DNA from: Siderastrea radians
Lineage: Eukaryota; Cnidaria; Anthozoa; Scleractinia; Rhizangiidae
NCBI GenBank assembly: GCA_964017195.1
Contig: OZ024895.1
Span: forward strand, 33,158,190 to 33,222,189
Reading direction: 5' to 3'
Length of the DNA: 64,000 bases
A program made the translations under genes and the position numbers. Each line of letters starts with the position of its first letter. Position 1 is the first letter of the stretch. The notes beneath the pieces were generated by a model. It saw nothing but the letters and a program-made list of their open reading frames with translations. It was not told the DNA's origin and did no database searches. Below are positions 46,341 to 57,775 of the stretch, piece after piece.

Positions 46341-49300
46341 GTCTTTTATGTGTAGATTAACCCTCGGACGTACAAATCAACTCATCCCCCCCAATGAGGT
46401 ACAAGATAACTTTTGAGTTCTGACTCATCCCACTAGGAGGTGTGCAGTCACCCTTTCACGACCCCACCCCCCCCCCCCTTTTTTTCCGCAAAAGGATTGC
46501 GAGAAGATCGAAGTGCGAACGCGAGTCGCGAGGAGTGCATAGGTTCTGAGGGAACTCGGACGACTGCTCTCGGTCTATCATGGCATTATATGAGCTAGAT
46601 TAAAGCCGTGCTTAGATAACAGTCAAATCCATAGATTACAGATAATCGAGTTATTGAAGGTGATCTGCTACTTAAGAAAGGTGATGTTTGGTTGCAAAAG
46701 GCACTCGATTTCTAGCACAAAAGCAGTGAAATTCAAGAAGACTAATCGGCAGTATGCGACTTTTTTCATAGCAAAGGCCACAGCAACAATTATTTACCTT
46801 TATTAAATGCTCAAAAACAAACTTCAATAAGAACACCCCCCCCCCCCACCTCTCTGTAAAATGACATCTGGTACTGATTGAGGAGAGAGTCCTGAGTTCC
46901 GAGCCTTAGCCAACATAACATGACCGAAATTCTCACAGAAACGATGGCTTTTGCATCGAATTACCATTCAGCTTGTATTTTAGTGGGGCAACTTAAATTT
47001 TACTATAGCTTTAGAATAATGAGGGACGGATAAACCGTCTAGAATCCTTTCCCTTATCTTTAAGACCGTTTTTTTCTCGAATAACAGAATTTTTTGGAAT
47101 AAAGGAACTCTTAACAAAGATATCTCCCTTGCATTTTAACCTACTGTTCTCAAATTTTCATCCTTATTAAAGCACCTTTTTCTTGGTGCAGTGAACTTGG
47201 TGCAGTGAACTCTATGGGTTTGAAATGCTTCTCATGAAGTCATTCTTTGTCCTAAAATTATTTCCTGTTACCTCATGTTCTGGGAAAATTAAAAAAAAAT
47301 CGAATAAAGGAAATCTGGCTAATTTTTAGCCAGTTTTCAAACACTACCTTTATTCTATCAAAGTGCATATGAAAACCTGATCAGCCACGTGAGGTATTTT
47401 GAACTTTAATGTATTTCTGGTAACAATTTGTTTTCCCACCATCTGTAAAGAAATGTGGGCGGACTAAACGAATGAGTACCGATACCACGTAACGTGGAAA
47501 ACGGCCCACAGTTGGGAAACAGTCAGTCGACACTAGATGTGCATGGTTTATTTTGTAAACTATCATACTGAAACAAAATCATCATGCGGAACAAACAGCT
47601 CAATAAAATTCATTTAACCAGAGTTTTATTGCCAAGCCGTCAATATTACTTAGACACCTTATTTATTATTTTTCTAAATTCTTTGTTACTTTATTATTAC
47701 ATTTCTAAATGTCACTACAAAAGAAATCCCGCCTTTTAGTTTCTTAAGGCGAAAGTACCACCACAGCCGATTATATTGGGCTGAAATTTAATCGTGAATG
47801 ACTTCGTTTGTAGCCTAAAAAGTGGCTTGCAGACGAGGCCAAGCTGAAAGTCTGCTCCTCCCTGGCAGAGGAGGTCATTCCAGGTACCGGCCGCTCAGTA
47901 GGGGAGGTTATACAAGTGCCCAGAAATTAATAAATCTGGTTACGCGCTACAACGAACTTCGTGAGACAAATCTACTGAGCTTTTTTGCCCACATTGTTGG
48001 CTGGCTTTCAAAGTTTTACTCAATTAATTTCCAGAACAACTTTCTTATAAGACTTAGTATGCATCAGCAATGTTTTTCTCCTAAAGCGACGTAATATATC
48101 GACGTGAGATTTTTCTTGAAGTTTTGTCCCACTGGTGGGTAGAATCTTTCAAAAGAGTATCGTGGTGGCCATAATTTAAGTTTTAGAATTTTGATGACAT
48201 CACATGAAACCCAACAATAGAGCTGCTGACAGGTGCAGGGTAATATTAATTAACTCTTGGTGATGGTGTAGTATTTTTCGGCAAAACAAATGAGACTGAA
48301 AAAATTACCATTACCTCCTCAAAGCTATGATCTTTGGATGTCCTTTTTGCAAAGAAAGGATTACAAAGTAACTCTGTCAGTTAAAATGATGATCGAAAGT
48401 CATTCGTTGTTCATTTTGATCGTGCCGTTGAGTGATTACTTTTACATCAAGCACAGACGAAGATCTCCTTTGTAAACCTCATGATTAAATTGAATTTTAA
48501 GTGTGGTATGCTAATGAGTCGTTGTATTTCGTACGGAAATGAAAAACTCTTTTATGGTTAAAAAAACCAAAAGTAAATTTAAACAGGGGCATGAAGTTTA
48601 ATTGAGTCATGGACCACAATACACCCACTTCCTAAACTCTTGGTGAAGTCAAATATCAGCATGTTTATTAGTCACTCGATCGTGTTGATTCGCTTTTTCT
48701 TTGTTTTTGAACACAGAGACATCGCATCAAAAATCCCATCAACTTATTAAGGTTTTTTAGAATTGAGCTTCCAAACGTCAGCATTTAATGTGTCATAGCC
48801 TCTAACTGCTGAAATATCTTCAGTTGACATATTCTAACAGATTACGCAATTGCTGAGCACGTTGAGTACGTTTCTTTATCAAAAAGGTCTCCAATTTTGA
48901 AATGCAAGCTGTCCAACAATGCCTTGCTAATATGTTCGACAGTATTGTTATGCAAAAATGTTATATACAAATATCTTTTTTTTAAAGTCCATAAGAGCAA
49001 AAAAAATTATCAAACGTCCATATATTTATTCCGACATCAGTACGTGAGAATTTTAACTGTTAGGAACTTTTTTGTGTGAAGTAGACTATCAAGGATCTAC
49101 GGTGATTTTCTGTCAACGTAATACCTCCAATATAGCCAACTGAAGAAGGTTTAATTTTAAAGCAAGGATAAATAGGCGTTTCGTTTTCATCATGTCTGAA
49201 AATTTTACTAACGATTCATCCAGCCAGCAGAACGGGACTTGTGAAAGTTTAGAAGCTTTATTTACAGTCAGAATTACTAAAATCGCTGTCTTGTCCATTA

Positions 49301-49493
49301 TTTTGCTGTTCAGCTCAGTTGGAAACTTGCTCCTTATCATCATGGTTTACAAGCGAAAAGAGCTAAGGAAGACAGTGAACTACTTTATTGTCAACATGGC
49401 GGTTTCCGACTTGGTTTTTCCACTGACAGCTATTCCAATTGAATTAGCGAAGACGTCAGCGTCAAGTTCTTGGCAATGGCCGATCGGCGGTAC
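46341..49493. repeat. Segmental duplication unit 3, left part
   Basis: Same order as units 1 and 2 up to the receptor, then cut by the MULE. It is somewhat more diverged, with small deletions near 46690 and a GTGCAGTGAACTTG duplication near 47197-47210. The right part resumes at 57776. Confidence 0.85.
49192..49493 (+). pseudogene. GPCR copy 3, N-terminal part, cut by MULE
   Basis: Codes for the N-terminus, helices 1 and 2 and the first extracellular loop (to WPIGGT) of a third paralogue. The frame is open up to the insertion point. Beyond 49493 the frame reads MULE terminal repeat and stops at 49530. Start MSENF replaces MSANF. The rest of the gene is at 57776-58600. Confidence 0.9.
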
Positions 49494-49632
49494 AATTTTC
49501 CCTTTCGTAAACGGTCGATGCCATTTTTAACGGTCGATGCCATTCCAGGTAACGGTCGATGCCATTTAGAACGGTCGATGCCATAGAGTACAGCAGTAGA
49601 TGCCATCTATAACCATCGTTGCCATTGCCGCT
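49494..49632. repeat. MULE left terminal repeat with AACGGTCGATGCCAT array
   Basis: At least four close copies of AACGGTCGATGCCAT spaced 18-22 bases, then two decayed ones (AGTAGATGCCAT, ACCATCGTTGCCAT). The right terminus has the same array inverted. Such arrays may bind the transposase. The transposase start codon follows at 49742. Confidence 0.9.
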
Positions 49633-49741
49633 CTCGACGAAACGTGTAAATCGCGCGATTTTCTGCTCAATTTGCCTTGTGGGTAATCACGCTTCAGTCC
49701 TCTCTGGTTAATACAAGGGGTTCTGGGATTGCTAGGTCAAA

Positions 49742-51060
49742 ATGGCGGACGAACAGTCACTTAAAAATCTAATCAAATCTGCGATAGAAGAAGTTAATGT
49801 TCAGTGTAAATCCTTTGAATCTACTGAGATTGAAGAGGAAAAGTTTCGTGAGACTCTCCCAGACGACTGTACGTATCACATCAAGACACTTTGTGGTGTA
49901 CAAGCGAAGTTTAAGGCTCAAATCCTGTCGGAGGAAATTACGAAAGACAACGTTGAGCAGTGGATAGCAGAGTATGAGGCTATAAATGGCATTACTGTCA
50001 AGATAAAGACCAAGAAAAAGCCAACAAGTGGATACATAATACAGAATTACTACCGATGTCATCATAATACAAGGAACTGGAGCCCAAGTAAGGATCCACA
50101 ACAGAAACTGTTTCTGAACCCATCAGCCAGGGTTAAAAATACCAACTGCCCTTTCCAAATGGTCATCAAAATTGATCTGAAGGGCTGCTGTATGGTTGAC
50201 ATTGAATGGGAACACAATCATTCAGTGGAAACTCTCGAAGCCACAAATTTTCGTGACATTTCTCCTGACTGCATAGAGAAGGTCTATAAACTGTATGAAA
50301 GCGGGCATACGCCATCAACTGCTCGACAGCAGTACTTAAAAGAACTTAGGGAAGTCTGCAAAGATGGATTGGAGTACCACAAGAAGAAGGCTGATCGGTC
50401 AGTAATGCCTAGGAGGAGGGACTTCAGTTATATGTACACCCAGTTTGGTAGGGAGAGATTTGGTGGCAGGGGAGGAATGATGTTCTCCAAACTTGTTGAA
50501 AGACTCCACGATTACAAGAGGGAAAACCCCGATGCCACTACAAGCCACCAGATATATGAGGGTGATCATACGCCACTTATCATTGCTGTTGTCACTCCTA
50601 TTTGAGAGCTTGTACACTGAACTGTTAAATGATGACAAGTGTAAGTGCTATGGAAATCTGGTAAGCTACTTGACAATTTTGTATGATGATAAAGAAGCGT
50701 TTGCACTCTGCTTTCGTGCAGAATTACCTGTGAGAGGAAACCACACAAATAACTTTGCAGAGGCCCAGTTCTTGGTACTTAAGGATACCATCCTGAGAAG
50801 AGTAAAGGAATACAATGTTGTTGGGCTTGTAGACAAACTCACAGTAGAGCTGGAGGATCACTATAAAGACAAGTTGCTGTCCATAGCAGACGGAAGCTTC
50901 GATGGTTTATACAGACGAAGGTTCACAGGCAAAGGAAAGGATGGTGGAACAGGTTTTCAGGTGGAACAGACGCAATTGAGCGCAGCAACTACCTTTCCAC
51001 CGTAGAGCAATTCGGCAACAATGTGTTTAAAGTTGAGAGCTTATCAGAAAGCAGTCAAAG
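49742..51060 (+). pseudogene. MULE transposase, exon 1 (catalytic core deleted)
   Basis: Starts MADEQSLKN at 49742 (AAAATGG). A WRKY/GCM1-like zinc finger is formed by C106, C136, H158 and H160, ending DIEWEHNHS. The frame runs to 50605. There DHTPLIIAVVTP should lead into the MULE DDE core, but the sequence jumps in another frame to LYTELLNDDKCKCYGNL. Most of the roughly 200-residue catalytic domain is therefore missing. The following part keeps the conserved RGNHTNNFAEAQF and LKDTILRRVKEYN. A 17 bp insertion at 50953-50969, which duplicates GGTGGAACAG, shifts the frame again. Without it the frame continues through SNYLSTVEQFGNN to a splice donor at 51061 (AAAG/GTAACT). Confidence 0.8.
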
Positions 51061-51165
51061 GTAACTTACCAGTCCAAAAAGCTTCTGTTCATTGTTATTA
51101 GGCCCCTGTTGAACCTGTAAGAACATTTCTTTGAACCTCACTGTGGGAGTGAAAAAGTACTTTAA

Positions 51166-51370
51166 CCCTGTGAGCCCCAAGCCCTGATGAAAATGAAATT
51201 TCTCTCTACATGATCACTACTTGTTTGAATATTCAAGTGACAAGAATAAAGGAAGTGATCACTCAGGATAGGATGTCTTGATATTTAGACAAATTCTCCT
51301 TACTAGTTTCATAAGAAATGCATGGATTTCAGTAATGAGAATATGCATTTTTATATCAGGGCTTAAAGGG
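51166..51370. mobile_element. TTAA-flanked MITE
   Basis: Ends CCCTGTGAGCCC and GGGCTTAAAGGG, bordered by TTAA at 51162-51165 and 51371-51374. A diverged relative lies at about 53430-53625, where AAATTCTCCCAACTAGTA and GAGAACATGCATTTTGAT align. Confidence 0.8.
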
Positions 51371-51990
51371 TTAACCCTCAGGCGTACTAGGGGGCGGCAG
51401 GGAGGGGGGGGGGTGGATGCCACCGCCCACATAAGGTTTACCATGAATTCTTCCAAGACAAATCATTATCTAGACCTGCCATTTTCAGAAGCTGTGCACA
51501 TATCCCTAAGACACATTTTGACACAAGTTTGGTGAGAATCGGTTGCTATGGTTACAGGATATGATGTCATAAGTAGCAGGTGGTCAAGCCATTTTTTGAA
51601 GAAAAATTCGTGCTTTTTACCCTTTTTAGGTGGAAAATGCACAAAATGTCAACAAAAAGCAGCAAAATGTTTATGTCAAATTGTACATGTCCAGCATCAA
51701 AAATTTCCAATTTTTAATGTTTTTTGACAATTTCTTTTTTTCGGTAAAATCTCAATATGGTGGCCATCTTGAATGATATCACAGGCCCCCAGCAGCGCAG
51801 CAACCCATAATATGTACCTCATCTTGTAGAGCACATCACAGGCTTTCTACTAAAGGTTAAATCTTTTCAAAATATTGCAACATAACGAAAACCCAGGGGG
51901 GTCCACCCCCCTTGTACCATGGTGGGGGTGTGACTTTGCTTGTACTATCATGAAAGCAAGTAAACCCGTGACCCCTTATGAATGGAGTTT
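51371..51990. repeat. Dispersed repeat, copy 1
   Basis: Starts TTAACCCTCAGGCGTACTAG. The stretch from ACACATTTTGACACAAGTTT (about 51511) to the CCACCCCCCTTGTACCATGG zone (about 51922) matches 59339-59705 in direct orientation. Starts of the GPCR units (for example 35983) share TTAACCCTCGGACGTAC, so this is a genome-wide repeat with TTAA-type ends. Confidence 0.7.
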
Positions 51991-52306
51991 AGCTTTCAAC
52001 AGTGTTGAACAAACAGATGTGAGGCATTAGCTTCATGAAAACTCAAGACTTCTCACTTTATCTGTAAGGTAATAAATTTTGGAAGATCTTTTTTTTTGTA
52101 ATTGCAAAAAGGGAAAAATACATATTGCTACAGCTAAACCTTCACATTCTCTTACCACCCATACATTTTATGACAAGCAAACTATAAATTATGTGAAGAA
52201 TAACCTGTTATATTTGTGTTACCAAACATGTTCAGCTTTTTGCTGGAAAATCCCCTCCATCAGAAAAAAATACATTGTTTGTTACATTCATGTATCCATT
52301 TTGCAG

Positions 52307-53105
52307 TTATACAGTGGACATGACACTTGGAATGTGCAGTTGTGAAGTTGGCAAAGATGGGAGTCCGTGCAAACACCAATATATATTGTGGACTGCAAAT
52401 ATAGCCCACTGTATTAATTTTGTTCCAGTCACCCAACCAGATGTGAGACAGAAATTGGCTTGGATTGCAATAGGAGAATCATTACCTCTATCACACTATA
52501 ATACTTTGCGGCCTCAAGATAGCCAAGACAATGAGGGCTGTGAAGCATTACCTGTATCTGAGTTGTCAAATGCTGATGTGCAGACATTACAATCAGAGGA
52601 CTGCTTAGCTATAGAAATCCCTGAACAACCAATGTCTGAAGACAACAGAGATGACTCTCAGGATACTTGTATTCCTTCAGCAGCAGAGTTGCTGAGTAAA
52701 TCATGTGATCGGATAGCTGAAAAGCTCAGAAACACCAGAGATCCAAATCTGGCAAAAGCAATTATAAAATTCTCAAGGAGGATTACAACATTAACCACTT
52801 CCACAATGCACTCAAATCTAACAACAGCCCTCTTTAACTTTGGGTCTGGTGAATTGAAAAAAACTGGAAAGGGGAAAAAGATTAGAGTTCAACCAAACAG
52901 AAAAAGAAAGTCTGGAAATGGAAGTCGCCAGGCTGTCTCAAAAGGACGGCCTACACAACTACAGCAGTCATTGCAAGTGCCTCCCAAAAAAGCCAAACGT
53001 AGTCATGACTTAGCCAAAGTTGTACAAGCAAACACACAGAGTAGTAAAAAATCTGGATCACATACCATGAAGTCCAAAACGAGACATGTTCAGAGGAAAA
53101 GGTGA
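52307..53105 (+). pseudogene. MULE transposase, exon 2 (SWIM zinc finger)
   Basis: Encodes the SWIM finger CSCEVGKDGSPCKH (CxC...CxH) at about 52333-52374, then a Ser/Gln-rich region and a basic tail rich in Lys/Arg (about 52855-53100) that could be a nuclear-localisation signal. The stop is at 53103-53105. The exon itself is intact for 266 codons. SWIM fingers C-terminal to the DDE core are standard in MULE transposases. Confidence 0.8.
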
Positions 53106-55229
53106 ACAGGAGACCGCGTTTTAAATAAAATAGTTATTTTTGGAAAATTTTCTAGTTGCCACAACTGGAATGATACCCCTTACTTGTACAACAAAGCATC
53201 AAGGCTTTCACCAGTTTTGCTCCCAAGTTAAACTCCAAGGCGTGATCCAACTGGCAATGTTGAAAGGGGAAGAGGATACAAGATAGTAATAACTCCCCTT
53301 TGCAGGAAAAAAAAAGTGAAGGCTAGGGGTCTCAAAGTCAGTTCTTGGCATGCACAACTGTACCATAGTGTACTATTTGTTTAGAGTACAAATCTTGGGC
53401 AGGCAAGATTTCATGTTGTCTGTGCAAGCCCCTTTAAGCCCTGATAGTGACAAGCATGTAAATTGTCCTCACACTATATATATGCAACTTGATCAAACGT
53501 GCAGGTCAGGAGAATAAAGGAGATGATCACCTAAGATAAAATGTCTTGATGTTTAAGCAAATTCTCCCAACTAGTACCACAAGAAATTGTTGGAGAATAA
53601 TGAGGAGAACATGCATTTTGATCTTATCTGGATTTATGTCTGTAACCGGTTACAACTTATTGCTAGATTTCTTCAGGAAGTTAGACGAGGTTGCAAGAGG
53701 GAACTTATTTCAGTTGACCTTAGTTGTACAATCCGTGTTCTCAAAAATGTTTACTCAAGAAATGCCCATAAGATGTGTGTGCAGGATTTGGCTGCTAAGT
53801 TGATCCTGTGCTAGTGCAATTTGTTTTCATGGCTTTAACATTGCGGAAAGCATCAGCCCCACACTTAAAAATCCCACAGTCACCCTTTATATGCAGGATT
53901 TTAGTGTGATCCTGCATGTATTTTTTGGGTGTTGTGTTCTGCACACCTTTGCAGAAACATGATTTTAACTGTGAAGGTTAATGTATACAACAAGTTCTGT
54001 CCAGTAATCTTGTTTAACTCCCAGAAGAAGATAAACAGGTCAGAGATTAAAGCAAGTTAACAAAATTCCTTGCTGTGTGCTGTTCATTAGCAGTAAAATT
54101 CAACAGTTACAAAATTAAATAAATATTTAGTTATTTTGAAGAAGCACATTTAGAGTACTGAAGTTAGCTCTAGAATCACTGTACAAGAAGTCAAGCCAAC
54201 TTGAGTTTAAAGCTGGACTTCGAGTACATGTTCACAGTAAAGTAAATATTTCTATTTTTGGTTAATTTGGTTAACCCCCCCCCCCACCCCGTGATATCAA
54301 GATATACAGCATTTGTATGGCCCTTGAATGATCACAAAGGCCATGATTATTTGGTCGGCACCAAAATTTGAGGCCTCCGATTGGTTGTGATTTTTTGAAC
54401 ATGTGCAGTCATTGGAAGTCAAAACAGTCACTAGTCTTTGCATTCCATTAGAAAACAAATTGGACTAGAGAGAGATCTTCTGATCAAAGGAATCCTAGCC
54501 TATGGGGACATTAAAAACTGACAACAAGTAATACCATCACTCTTACATAAAAGCTCTCAAATGGAAAAGAGCTCGGATTTTGTATACTATTATTAACTAA
54601 AATTTAATTGATGTTCATACTGACTGGTGGAATATCAGAAAGCAAAAGTTGCTGACCAACAACAATGCAAAATAAGGTTCAAAACGTTTATTAGATTAGA
54701 AACTTTGGTATTGTCTTGATGCTACAAGATGGGATTTCATGTTTACAAAAGATGATATATCGCTTGTCATTATTTTGCTGTGAGTAATAGATTATTTCAG
54801 ATTTTAATTTCATATCAACCTAGTGAGTAACATCCACTACAGATCATTTTTTGAGGACATTGTTTCTGTAACTGGTGCTATCAAATCAATACAGACGTCT
54901 TCGTCTGGGGGGGGGGGGGATAATTGTGCACAAGAAAGCATGCTCATGAACAGAGGGTTATGTTGGTCCAAAATTCTTGCAAATACAAATGCAGTAGGTG
55001 TGCACAGCAAACACTCACCAAAAAGTACATGCAGGATGTTATGCCACGTAATTAGTAATTTTAGGGCTATGACACAGATACTCTACCATAGTCACATCCT
55101 TTATGTATTTCTTGAGAGTGTTCTTGTTCTTCACCCCCCCCCCCCCACCTGTAATATATATTTCAAAAATTACCAGTAGACTATACTAAAGTAAATTTTC
55201 AACTTGAAATTGTGACTCTTTTTTTAATC

Positions 55230-55432
55230 TTCTAATATCTGATTTCCTCTGAGGAGGACGGCACTGGCCTGGTTGAAATTTAGCTTTTAACTCTATTTTT
55301 ATAACTATTTTAAACAATTAGATATTTTATATTTTTAGAAATTGTATTTAGCAGGGCCCCTCTGGAGACCAGCCACTGTGCTGAATGGGCCACCCTGTAT
55401 AAATAAAGTTTTACCTTACCTTTTACCTATCC
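55230..55432 (+). repeat. CR1-like LINE 3' tail
   Basis: Contains AGCAGGGCCCCTCTGGAGAC, GCTGAATGGGCCACCCTGTA and AATAAAGTTTTACCTTACC, the typical 3' UTR end of a CR1-like non-LTR element. Only the tail is present. Confidence 0.7.
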
Positions 55433-55779
55433 TAACGAAATGACTCAGAAACCCAAGAAAGGACATTTTTTCAGAGGGGATTCCCCCAGGAAATGGTCAA
55501 CCTGGATCTACACTTAGTGAACGTGATATAGAAACCTCTTATTGTTATTCTGTAGTGATCAGAGAAAACCAGTTCGAGAATAAAACAACAAAATAATGTT
55601 AATAATGTAATAAGCAATATCAATATGCATTTCCAAGGAACAAGTATTTTGTTTGTGTATTTGCACAGTGTTGCAGTGACAAGTCATGTTAACCTTGCTT
55701 TTGAGAACAAGGTCCAGTCAAATGGAGTTGAATCTAAACTTTCTTTCACTTCTTTTTATACAACTAAGACGATGGAAAA

Positions 55780-55937
55780 CAGTTGAACCTCCCATATGCG
55801 GACACCCTCGGGACCAGAAAAATTTCTGCTTATGGGAGGGTAAAATGTAGTGTTTGCATGTATGTAGCTGAGAACATGGCCAACTGTTCGCTTACGAGAG
55901 GTGTCCTCCTCTCTTTCTATTAGGGGAGGTTCAACTG
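55780..55937. mobile_element. CAGTTGAACCTCCC MITE
   Basis: Perfect 14 bp terminal inverted repeat CAGTTGAACCTCCC/GGGAGGTTCAACTG around about 130 non-coding bases. Confidence 0.85.
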
Positions 55938-56087
55938 TCTAGTGTGATTTTACTTAACCCGTGAAATAGCTACTAACCTATCACGCACTATCACATTCTA
56001 ACTGTATTGTTTTCCTTTATTCAACTTTGACAATTAGACACTAATAATTGTTGGATATGGATTACGTAAAATCACTCTAGTTAACTT

Positions 56088-57603
56088 TCATTTGTGAGTA
56101 GACTCGTGTCTCTTTAAGTTTCTTGTTTCTGCGAATACTTTGCTGCAAACGTCACATTTGAAAGTTTGTAGATGAACCTTGCTCTTGTGTCTTTCTAGCT
56201 TCTTCATGTGGTCAAATGTTTTCCCACATCCAGGTATGTCACATTCACATTCCCGACAGTTTTTCATGTGATATTTGTAGTCTTTGTTTCTCTTAAAGTC
56301 TTTTTGGCATGTGGGGCATTTCAGCTCCTCTAGTACCCCGGTATCAAGGTCTTCTCTGTACTTCTGGGCTTTTCCCTTCCAGTCCTGTTTTAGGAAAGGT
56401 CAGTGTAAATGCATATTCACTGTGTTTGCGATGTCTTGATTGGACAACAGACCAAAGTGTTGCTGCAAATTCCTTTACAATGGCAGCTCATTTTCCAGAC
56501 CAGAGTTATATATAAAAAGAAGGCTTACTGCTTGAATTATGCTGTATCTGAGATCAATTATGTGCCACTGTCTTTGGCATTATTGTTCTATTTGCCTCCA
56601 ACAAAAACAATATTTTGCTCAACCTTCTCCAATACTTGTTTAACATTTTCTATATAGAAATACACACCGACTATAGACACTATGAAGGGAATATTATATT
56701 TAGGAAAAAATATCTCAACAAGAAAAGCCCAGGCTATTTTAAAAACCCCACCATGTTACGGTCACTTCAGATTCGAGCTCAAGTGGTTGAACGTAACTTT
56801 TTTTTCGGCTGAGCAGAAAAGATGAACACACACACACACACACACACACAGAAAAAAAAAAACGGGTTGTACTAGACCCTGGCCTAAGCCCAGTGGTCAG
56901 CTAGTTGATTAGGCCTTTCTGAGGGCTTGGGCAGCCTGGCACTGCTATGATTTTGTCTCGGATATTTATAAAATAGCCCAATAAAGACTGACCCCAAATG
57001 TACCCAAGGATTTATTCCCTGGCTGGGAATCCATCTAGCTTTATATTATTAACATGGAGGATTCGGTAAATGAGTAAAACGTTTTCTTTTACCAATCTTC
57101 TGTCGCTCGGTAGATTTCTCCACATTTTTGATGCCACTTTAGACACCTGACCAATATTGGCTTCCTCTCCCAGCTGCACTGTTACTTCTGACTGGAAAAT
57201 ATGCAGTGAAATATTTTAATATTTTACTAAGGGTGGATTTGATTTTCAGCATTCGCGTACAGCTGTTGCAGTTGCCCATACAATCTTTAAGACTTTTAGC
57301 TTACAAAACAACAGAAAGATAAAAGTAAGCTTTCGTAAGTGTCATCACTAGGGTTGTTTGGTTCTGCATGGCTGGTTGTTTTGTTTTCTTTTTTCTGCGT
57401 CTACGCTGCAAAGTCCAGAAATTATGCACGCAGTGAAATGGAGGTTATGTTTAATTCATAGCAAAAAATTAATAATTCATACTTACCGCAACCGACTGAT
57501 AGAAGGAATTCCATCCCGTGGGCGTCTTAATTGACTTAGGCTTGACCTTTTCAGCGCCCGCTTCGTCACCGATCCCTTCCTCCACGTGCCTTTCTTCCGC
57601 CAT
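56088..57603 (-). CDS. HMG-box plus zinc-finger protein of the MULE, three exons
   Basis: Minus-strand gene, exons 57603-57487, 57191-57093 and 56384-56088. Donors are GTAAGT and GTAAAA; acceptors are TTTTCCAG and AAAACAG. All junctions fall between codons and give 39 + 33 + 98 = 170 residues with no internal stop. Residues about 29-82 read as an HMG box: GWNSFYQSVA, VSKVASKMWRNLPSDRRL and DWKGKAQKYRE, one piece per exon. They are followed by CPTC...H...C (about 95-115), CDIPGCGKTF...H...H (about 120-143) and CDVCSKVF...H...H (about 149-169). The first is a C2HC variant, the next two C2H2. The ATG lies next to the right terminal repeat, which probably carries the promoter. DNA binding is inferred; a role as accessory protein or repressor of the element, or a captured host gene, is open. 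The AC microsatellite at 56825-56850 is in intron 2. Confidence 0.75.
56825..56850. repeat. AC microsatellite
   Basis: About twelve CA dinucleotides, followed by a short A run. Confidence 0.95.
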
Positions 57604-57673
57604 TTTGAACAAGGTGAGATATATGTGATTGGACAACACATCACGTTTTCGCGTTTTCTCCCATCATCCTTCC

Positions 57674-57773
57674 AGAGCAACATTGGCAACGACCGTTATG
57701 AAAGGCATCGACCGTTAGTTGGAATGGCATCGACCGTTAAAAATGGCATCGACCGTTTACGAAAGGGAAAATT
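57674..57773. repeat. MULE right terminal repeat
   Basis: Inverted version of the left array: GGCAACGACCGTT, GGCATCGACCGTTA, ATGGCATCGACCGTTAAAAA, ATGGCATCGACCGTTTACG, then GAAAGGGAAAATT. The last 40-50 bases match the left end exactly. Confidence 0.9.
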
Positions 57774-57775
57774 GC

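Larger units (their letters stand above)
51061..52306 (+). other. Intron of the MULE transposase gene, enlarged by repeats
   Basis: GTAACT donor at 51061 and TTTTGCAG acceptor ending 52306 join the two frames exactly (codon AG/T). The intron holds a TTAA-flanked MITE (51166-51370) and a longer dispersed repeat (51371-51990). Confidence 0.7.
53106..56087. other. MULE interior between the two genes
   Basis: Non-coding. Contains a diverged TTAA MITE relative (about 53430-53625), poly(C) and poly(G) runs (about 54277-54290, 54907-54919, 55134-55147), a LINE 3' tail (55230-55432) and a MITE (55780-55937). Confidence 0.6.
49494..57773. mobile_element. Mutator-like element (MULE) with two convergent genes
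   Basis: The 8.28 kb insertion has matching ends AATTTTCCCTTTCGTAAACG (49494) and the exact complement ending at 57773. An 11 bp target duplication ATCGGCGGTAC lies at 49483-49493 and 57776-57786, with two extra bases GC at the right edge. A 9-11 bp duplication is characteristic of MULEs. The left repeat leads to a transposase gene with WRKY/GCM1-like and SWIM zinc fingers. The right repeat leads to an HMG-box plus zinc-finger gene on the other strand. Between them (53106-56087) lie a LINE tail, MITEs and G/C runs but no other gene. The insertion destroys GPCR copy 3. Confidence 0.9.

Noticed and set aside
56400..56520. Minus-strand open frame just upstream of the zinc-finger exon, once considered as coding sequence in a shifted frame
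   Set aside because: The acceptor at 56385 joins the HMG-box exon at 57093 exactly in frame, so this stretch is intronic.
56309..56657. Plus-strand frames over the zinc-finger exon and intron 2 of the MULE gene
   Set aside because: The minus strand carries clear zinc-finger motifs with matching splice sites; the plus-strand frames have no motif.
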